Shown here piece by piece: positions 57,359-64,000 of a stretch of DNA of 64,000 nt. How positions within the stretch are numbered: the first letter of the stretch is position 1; the number at the start of each line of letters is the position of its first letter. A program made the position numbers and the translations under genes. Under the pieces are notes generated by a model. The model was not told the DNA's origin. It saw nothing but the letters and a program-made list of their open reading frames with translations, and searched no databases. This DNA is from Plantago major (lineage: Eukaryota > Streptophyta > Magnoliopsida > Lamiales > Plantaginaceae). Location of the stretch: assembly GCA_026545765.1 (NCBI GenBank), contig CM048842.1:20796667-20860666 (forward strand). Reading direction: 5' to 3'.

Positions 57359-58716
57359 TAAGGACAATGGACTTATCAAGCAAAATCAGGAGCTCAAAGC
57401 CGAACTTCAGAAGTTGGTCACTGCCTATAATTATTTACAAGGGCATTTTAACTCTCTCTCAGATTCTTTTATGAGACTGAGTCAGCCAACAATGACTAAG
57501 GGGGAAAGAGTGTACAAATCTGGACCTCAAAGTCAGGGGGAATGGGAAGAAGGAGAAGAAAACAAGAAGAAATCTGAGTCAAAAGTGCTCAGAGAGGAAG
57601 AAGAAACATGAAAACTTCCCAGCCACCACTCAGAATCAATGAACCCTCCTCAAGCCAAGCTGCTTTGCAAATAGTAGCTGCTTCCCAGAAACCTACTGAA
57701 GGAACTACAATGATAACAAGGGCCATGACACAGAAACCTCCAAGGAGTACCAAGGCTCCAAGGAGAAGACAAGTTAAAGGGATTGATGAATCTTCTGAAG
57801 AAGAAGAAGGCCAAATCAAGTCCCTGGGCAATGAAGAAGGCTGTAAAACTCTCACAAGATTTAATCTTGATGATGATGAGGAAACTGATGAAGATGAAGC
57901 TCCTCTTCACAAGAAAAGGAAAATTGAAAGCCTAACTGAGCCCATAGATGCTAAGCTCTAGCAAAAAACACCCTCTGGAAATACCAAGTCTATCCAGGGT
58001 GGTTCTTCAAGCAACAACCCCAAAGAGAATTCAAGACAGAGAAGGAACAGACTGAGAGCTGAGCAAAGACAAAGTCAACTTCCACTCAGGCCAGAAGAAG
58101 CCAAAATAGAGTATGTGAAGTATGACAATGATTCCTCCGCTCTGGTGCATCAATCAGAAAAATGGCTATTGGATTCTGGAACTTAAGCATCTACTGGTAA
58201 ATTCAAGATTTCCAGAACCAATCCATAAACAACTTATGGCATGGAGAAAAGATAAGCCAACCTTGATCAACACCAATCACATTAAAGTCTGGTTGGATTT
58301 TGAAGTTGTCAAGAGAACTGAAGCCATGAGAAAGGACCTCTCTGATGAATGTCCATATGGAAATCCAGATGATGTGCACAGAATTCTGAATATCACAGGA
58401 ACAGGCACAAGAGCAAGACTCGCTGTGGAACCCTATGAGTCGTTCTATCTAACTGAAGATCAATACAAGGGTGACATCAGATATCTGAGGATTATCTACG
58501 AATACTTCAAGCTTTCAGATATCAGAATAGAGCATGCCTGGAAGTGGGGAAAGTATCTGTGGGTCAAACATTTTGTCAAGAAAAATCCTACCAAAACCTA
58601 CAAAGAGGTCTGTGGATTTGCCAGAGACACTGAGATGCTCGTCAGAACACTTCTCTATGATTATTCTGATGACATCAAAAGGTTTGGAGATAGGAAATTT
58701 GCAGACTGATCCATAG
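57359..58716 (+). mobile_element. Copia copy 2: further extra frames before the 3' LTR
   Basis: Two more open stretches: 57608-57961 (Lys/Arg/Glu-rich, TRAMTQKPPRSTKAPRRRQV, DDDEETDEDEAPLHKKRK with a nuclear-localisation look) and 58122-58709 (195 codons, globular composition: YLTEDQYKGDIRYLRIIYE, EHAWKWGKYLWVKHFVKK). Neither is recognised. A 380-bp non-coding stretch follows to the polypurine tract. Confidence 0.45.
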
Positions 58717-59080
58717 AACTACTGTTGAAGACTTGAAGAGTTGAAGACTTGAAGACTAGTCTATTAGGATGTTTACTTGGAGCTTGGTTACTCCTGTTGT
58801 CCTAATTTACTATGTATTTTTGTATTTTTGCTGACTGAGCTAAACTTGGTTTATGTATTGAAGTTATCTGTAATCTCTCTTTGTAACTTATCTGAAGAAA
58901 TTACTCTCAGATAGTATTCTATAAAAGATAACTTGTCAGCAAAGATCACACCTTGTGATTTGGTTGATGTTTACTTTCTGCACTTAATTGAATGAATTGA
59001 AAAAATCTCAAGAAATGATTAAGTGTTGGATTGTTCACTCATCCAGATTTGTAATAGTTCAGATAGTCATCGTTGACTGA

Positions 59081-59097
59081 TCAAAAAGGGGGAAATT
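59081..59097 (+). promoter_or_regulatory. Polypurine tract of copia copy 2
   Basis: AAAAAGGGGGAAATT directly before the TGTAAGGAAATTTG start of the 3' LTR. Confidence 0.8.
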
Positions 59098-60782
59098 TGT
59101 AAGGAAATTTGTTAGATATTTTGTCAGAAATATCTGTTTAGATTTTGATCAGCAACATGATGACTTATCTTAGTCTCAGAAAGGTGATTAGTACTCTTGG
59201 TTCACTTGAACATTGTAAAGGAGGAAACCCACTAAGTATGATAGTCTAGCTAATCTTGTATAGGATGTTAGGTCTCAAAATATAATTTTTATTTTATGAA
59301 GAGAAGACCAAGAAGAAGACATCCAAGCAGAACAAGCTCAACGACATTGAAGACTTGAAGAAACTGCACAAGATTATCAAAGCAGTTTTCAGATACCTTA
59401 GCCAGATATCTTGAAGACACAAATAGTTTTAAACAAACTGTGTCACAAGAGATATCTGAGAAATGAAAGGTCTATCTGAAAACAAGGAAAGTGTCCACAG
59501 ATATCTATTCTCAGATACCTTGAGCTTTAACCACATTTCTGAAAAAGAAATATATATATTGCAAACAAAGTTGTTTCAATAAAAGTGGTATCTGAAGATT
59601 GAAGATAAGGACGTGCAAAGAATCAGATAATACTAGTCTCTGATACAAAGCATAGTTCCGTTGGCACTCTGAGGACAAAAAGTATAGTACAATGCATTTA
59701 ATGCACAGAGATGTCCGAACAAAGCAACGGCAGCTTCAAGAAGAAGACAAAACTCACAAGATTATACATGATATCTATAGTTTGAATTTGAGCCTAACGG
59801 ATATTATTCAAACGACACACAAATTCATCTATAAATATCAACACTTAGACAGCTTGAGAAGACACGACGCTGAAACACAGAACTTACTGAACATCTTACT
59901 CTCTCAAAGCAAATTACTTATCCTCAAAGCTTTCTGTTGCGACCAAAGCTCTTGATCTTAAGTAGCACTAAAGTTCTAAGTGTCCTGATCCTAAACAAGC
60001 ACAGCTATCTGTGAAAGAGTTGAAACGAAAGATCAAGTATCTGAGATTCATTCTCTTGAACACTTATCTAAGACTTGGGTCAGGAAAAAGAACAAGATAC
60101 CATACATTGCAAAGTGTATTAAGTATACTTGATTCACAGAGCTATCTGATTAACTGAAAAGTTATTAAAGAAGCTCGTCTGACAACTCAAACCGAAACCA
60201 ACACCATCATCGGGCGTGGAGTACAGAAGTACTTAGTTTGAAAAATCGGAATAACTCCAAGGTTAACGAGTATAGGAAGTACTTGATTTGGGTAACTAAG
60301 GAATAACTCCAAGGTTATTGAGCATGTGAAGTACTTAGCTTGGGAAGCTAGGAATAGCTCAAAAGGTTTCGAGTACAGAAGTACTTGGTGGAAAGCCGGG
60401 AACAACTCAGGGGAACATTTGGGAACCATCTGTTTAAGGAATCTTACAATAGGATTTTTGTAAGGTGACCTCAATTATCTATTCTAGTGAATTCTAGGTC
60501 TTTGGAAGACCGAAGTGGATTAGTTGGAAGATTACGCCACCTCCAGATACCACTATACTTGCTGTGTTATTTACTTTTCTGTACTTACATTTCAGCAACA
60601 CACACACACACACTTTAACTGTTTCTGCACTTATCTATCTTATGTCTTCCGCGCTCTGATTCCAAGTATCAGATATCTACTCAAATATCTGAGAAATAGT
60701 TTTTATCGACAAAAGTTTTAAAAGACTATTCACCCCCCCCCCCCCCCTCTAGTCTTTTACTTTGCCGTTATCTGGACCAACA
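59098..60782 (+). mobile_element. 3' LTR of copia family X copy 2
   Basis: 1685 bp, starting TGTAAGGAAATTTGTTAG and ending ATCTGGACCAACA, closely similar over its length to 14771-16404. Directly followed by Athila-type sequence at 60783, so the copia element inserted in that element. Confidence 0.9.
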
Positions 60783-61441
60783 GTCGTGTTGGGCACATTT
60801 CGGATACTACCTATATACCAGCGTGGCCTTTAAAAGCTATATGACCGTGAGGGTTGATGGCGTGTACACCAAACCAGCACGCACAAAAGTGCGGACTTTC
60901 GGTAAAACAGACACTACGAAAAAATTGAGACAAAATATAAGACTGGAAAAAAGTAGTATGCAAAAAATAAAAAACTGAAAAAAGAGAGAACGATTGCCTT
61001 TTTATAAGTCTGCTGCTGATTGTTTATAGAGCTTTGATAAAGTCCCTTCTGACTTGACTGATTGAGTACAACGCATGAGGTATTTGAGGCAACTTTGTGA
61101 CGCAATTCACCTTCCTTTTCTCTTTATATTCTTGAGTGATTACCCCTACTGGACACTTCCAGGAGTGTGAGAGATTAGTTGCATAGGATCCGCTTGTGAG
61201 GGACTACAGGGTTAGACTTAAGTTTTATTTACTCGGGAAATGAACTTTTTGGACTTGTGCATGTGATTCTGTGAATGTCAATGTGACGTCAGACCTCTTG
61301 GATTTTTGGGCGTATTACTTGCAATCGTGACTCGGTAGCTTGGGAGCTAGACTTTTCTTTTGTGTCTTCGTGTTTTTACTTTTCTAAGATTTTTAGAGAG
61401 TCTGTTACTTGAGGATAAGCAAGGGTTCGGTTTGGGGAGTT
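60783..61441 (+). mobile_element. Athila-type element 2: 3' non-coding region
   Basis: Related to 18256-18920: the blocks ACTACCTATATACC, CCGTGAGGGTTGATGGC and GTGCGGACTTTCGGTAAAA are shared. It ends with the polypurine tract GGTTTGGGGAG. No coding part survives here; the part upstream was lost on the far side of the copia insertion. Confidence 0.75.
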
Positions 61442-63010
61442 TGATTAGTCGATTTTACATCGTCTCATTTGGTCTTTTTTACTGTCTTATTGCCATTCTC
61501 AAGTATAGTTTTTATGTGTTCAATTAGTATTTTGTTACATTTTCATGTTTTGTGTGTTTTGTAGGTATTTGGTCAAACCGCGTGATTTGGAGGCAAAAAG
61601 ATGCATTTAATATGCATTCACAGGAGTATGAAGTTCCAATGCCTCAAATGGATGCTAGAAGTGGAGCGGGAAGGCAAAAAATACCAAAATCGAGTCAAAA
61701 GGGAGAATTCAGGCCAATAATAGGGCCTGGCGTACGCTAGCCAACTCGTAAGTTGGCTGGCTACGCCAGACCATCGCTAGCGTATGCCAGCTTTTCTTAT
61801 TGGCGTAGCCAGTCGATCTGCTGGCGTACGCCAGCAGCCTTCGTAAGTCGCTGGCTATGCCAAATTCTCCTGCGTTAATCCTTTTCCTAATTGTTTTGTA
61901 TTTTCCTTTTCTTATCCTATATACATGTTAGGACCAAAACACAATTACATTCTAGACCAGATTCTCATTTATTTCTTCTATTCTTTTTGCTTTCAACCTA
62001 GAACTGATTTTCCAAGGCAATTACCTACCAATTCGTGGAGGTAATTGAACCGTTTTCTCTTGTAATACGACGATTGATTATTGATTGAGAGTATATTCAT
62101 CATACTTTCCACCAGTTCGATTCAAGTTCTTCAATTCTTACCTAGGGTTTATGACACGATTAGGTAAAATTGTTTCTTATCTCGTTTCTTGATTTTTGGT
62201 ATTGATTATGTTTAGTGTATGCCGGTTTATGATTCTGATTATGTTTTGCATATGATGAGTGCTTAAGCAGCCTAGTTATGGGGTGGTGACGAATTCAATG
62301 CATGCTAGTTAAGGTTTGTGTATTCAATATATATAAGATGCGATTTAATTTGTGTTGTTTTGATTAATTGTGTATGCAATATTCTGTTTGATGTTCATTA
62401 CGTCAAAATCACTAATAGATTAAGCATCTGTTCCTTTTAACCAAAACGTTTTACGTCTTGCTATATCTATTGGTTTGCTACAAACAATAATATCTGCATT
62501 AGCTTATTAATTGTAGCTTAGTGGAATTGACGCCTTCACTAATGCTATTTATTTTCTAGAACTTTATATAGTTAGTTCATTGTCATAGTTCTCTGTACCT
62601 TACGTGACATAAAGTGTATGCCTAGAAAAGCCTAGAGCAGTGTAATAATCGGTAGGGCATGTCCCAGTGATAACTAGAATAAATCGACATCATTATTGTT
62701 GCATGTTTTCTACTAGCTAGCTTGTTTTCTGTCACCACACCATAATTCTTTGATCATATAATTCTCGTTTAGATTAATCTGTTTTCTAGTTAGATCGCAT
62801 AATTGATAGATAATACGAGTCAATCTGCTGCCGAAGCAAAAATAACCTTTACTGCTTGCCTTACTGTTATTATTATTCGTAAATAAGACTTAGCTTAGTT
62901 AAGTCTTTCGAGACCGAGCTCGGAGTTAACTTCACTACACTACTAGCTTTCGTAGTGTTGAGAATCAACTCTTAGCTTAAACAAATTTAGAACTTTGATT
63001 TGACACATCA
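61442..63010 (+). mobile_element. Athila-type 3' LTR (LTR-c)
   Basis: 1569 bp from TGATTAGTCGATTTTACATC to TTTGACACATCA. Similar in start, end and layout to LTR-b and LTR-a, but clearly diverged. The 5' part holds a CTGGCGTACGCCAG palindrome cluster. Its right end directly abuts a minus-strand Athila-type gag, so this element inserted in that one. Confidence 0.85.
61727..61861. repeat. CTGGCGTACGCCAG palindrome cluster in LTR-c
   Basis: The perfect palindrome CTGGCGTACGCCAG is at 61821-61834, with near copies at 61727-61740, 61757-61769, 61777-61790, 61800-61811 and 61851-61861. The core is CGTACG (variants CTACG and CGTATG). Confidence 0.8.
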
Positions 63011-64000
63011 TGAAACAATTACATCCTCCAGTCTTTTATGTGAATCTTCAAGGGCTTAAATTCTATCCATGAAGGCTATCATAATTCCTTCGAAATCTTG
63101 AGTTTTCGGATGAGGATTGGAGTGGGCATGATTGTTTCGCATCATCCTGTGCTGAGATGTTGTAGCCAGCCTGTTGAATGCTTCCTCAATATCTGAAGTT
63201 GTACAAGTTATTATCGACCCCCCAAGGCTCATGTTGACTAGCAACTTCTCATTTGGATTCAGCCCCCTATAGAAACTCGGGCATAAGGTCATCTCATCAA
63301 AACGGTGGTGGGGGCATTCAGCAAGAAGGTGTTGGAACTGCTCACATGCCTCGTGCATTGTCTCGTGATGTTCCTGTTTGAATTGGGAAATCCTCCTGCG
63401 GAGGTCTACCGTTTTCGAAGGAGGGTAATACTTCCCTATAAAGCTCCGGTAGATATCATCCCATGTAGATAGCGACCCCTCTCGAAGGTTAAGCAACCAT
63501 GTCTTAGCCAAACCTTGGAGACACATCGGAAACACCTTCATTGTGACATCCTCATCAGTTACACTACTTCCATCAGCCAGTGGTATCCTACTAACCCAAG
63601 ACCCAAATTCTCTTAGGAATCTCATGATGTCTTCATTACCATTCCCACTGAAACTAGGCATGAAGTTGTAATGGTGAGGCTTAATGTCTAAGTTCCGGGC
63701 ATTCTTAGACACCACCACCGACGGACCGGCTAGTTTGATCAGGTGTGGTTACATGTAGTCTCCGAACTTACGTGGCATAGCTGGTACTGTGGACTCGAGT
63801 TCCCATCATACATGTGGTAACAACTACACAGACTCACAAAAACTCAACTAATGCTTAGTTTCTGTTAGTCCAAAATAAACACAGACAAAACAAACAAAAA
63901 TGTTTACAACTTAGAAATACTAAAGTAGGAGTTAACCTTGGTATTTTTTTTTTTTTACAATGTGTACCATAATGAAAAGAATCACAAAGTACGATGAGGA
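63011..64000 (-). mobile_element. Athila-type element 3: gag region, minus strand, cut by window
   Basis: An open stretch on the minus strand (63718 to 63056) carries the Ty3/gypsy retrotransposon gag domain: FSGNGNEDIMRFLREF, LQGLAKTWLLNLREGS, WDDIYRSFIGKYYPPSKT and HETMHEACEQFQHLLAECPH. This matches Athila/Tat-type gag. The sequence to the right (63719-64000) is its untranslated leader side and continues outside the window. To the left the gag is interrupted by LTR-c. Fossil. Confidence 0.82.

Larger units (their letters stand above)
54565..60782 (+). mobile_element. Ty1/copia family X, copy 2: 3' part with extra frames and 3' LTR
   Basis: The element is truncated on the left at about 54565, where the monooxygenase intron begins. 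Its 3' LTR is 59098-60782, preceded by the polypurine tract AAAAAGGGGGAAA. Between about 54586 and 58709 are several open stretches (see next entries) but no reverse transcriptase or integrase. They occupy the place between pol and the 3' LTR, where some copia lineages (Sirevirus type) carry an extra, in some cases env-like, gene. Broken fossil with several interruptions. Confidence 0.7.

Noticed and set aside
14771-60782. One giant copia element from the LTR at 14771 to the LTR at 59098-60782
   Set aside because: The sequence between includes unrelated elements and host gene pieces, the 5' copy is joined to Athila-type sequence at 17140, and the flanking bases (AACGGC left, GTCGT right) do not form a target duplication.

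Overview
The window is nuclear DNA of a flowering plant, most likely a eudicot. It has AT-rich introns, plant Ty1/copia and Athila-type Ty3/gypsy retrotransposon fossils, CACTA, PIF/Harbinger and Mutator-like DNA transposons, LINE tails, and the broken pieces of one recognisable plant gene. I saw no bacterial genes, CRISPR arrays, rRNA genes or full tRNA genes. I cannot name the species from the sequence alone.

Layout. 1-7.3 kb: an Athila-type LTR cut by the window edge, a 2.5-kb complex tandem repeat, an LTR-like promoter region followed by an acidic 243-codon reading frame, and a copia integrase fragment. 7.3-14.8 kb: a CACTA transposon with a decayed TNP2 transposase, a DUF4216-type frame and tnpA-like pieces; a second, non-autonomous CACTA sits inside it with a CTA target duplication. 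14.8-21.7 kb: a copia LTR plus gag start joined to the 3' part of an Athila-type element, whose LTR contains a solo LTR of the same copia family (TCTCT duplication). 22.1-24.9 kb: a PIF/Harbinger-type element (TTA duplication) with a 119-bp minisatellite.

27.1-38.8 kb: a nest of Mutator-like elements. Element A has TIRs of roughly 580 bp. Element B, flanked by a perfect 9-bp duplication TTAATTATA, lies inside A's right TIR. Inside B a ~1.15-kb unit holding a third element, C (a relative of A), is amplified seven times. A truncated LINE follows directly after B.

42.4-54.6 kb: the host gene, an FAD-binding aromatic-ring-hydroxylase-type monooxygenase of the family I know from Arabidopsis AT1G24340 (recalled, not searched). 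The first five exons lie at 49.1-42.4 kb and the last five at 54.6-52.8 kb, both on the minus strand, so the C-terminal part lies upstream of the N-terminal part and the exon with the GD motif is missing. A young, nearly whole copia element (43950-48787, AGGCA duplication) sits in the first intron; a CACTA derivative lies between the two halves.

54.6-64 kb: the 3' part of another copia element with several extra reading frames before its 3' LTR, inserted in an Athila-type 3' end, which itself abuts the gag of a third Athila-type element on the minus strand.

The most unusual points are: the permuted monooxygenase gene; the seven-unit array with a hypervariable hairpin core in each otherwise near-identical unit; and the three related Athila-type LTRs, which each carry a different short GC-rich perfect palindrome, repeated several times, in their 5' part. 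No gene in the window looks clearly intact and functional.
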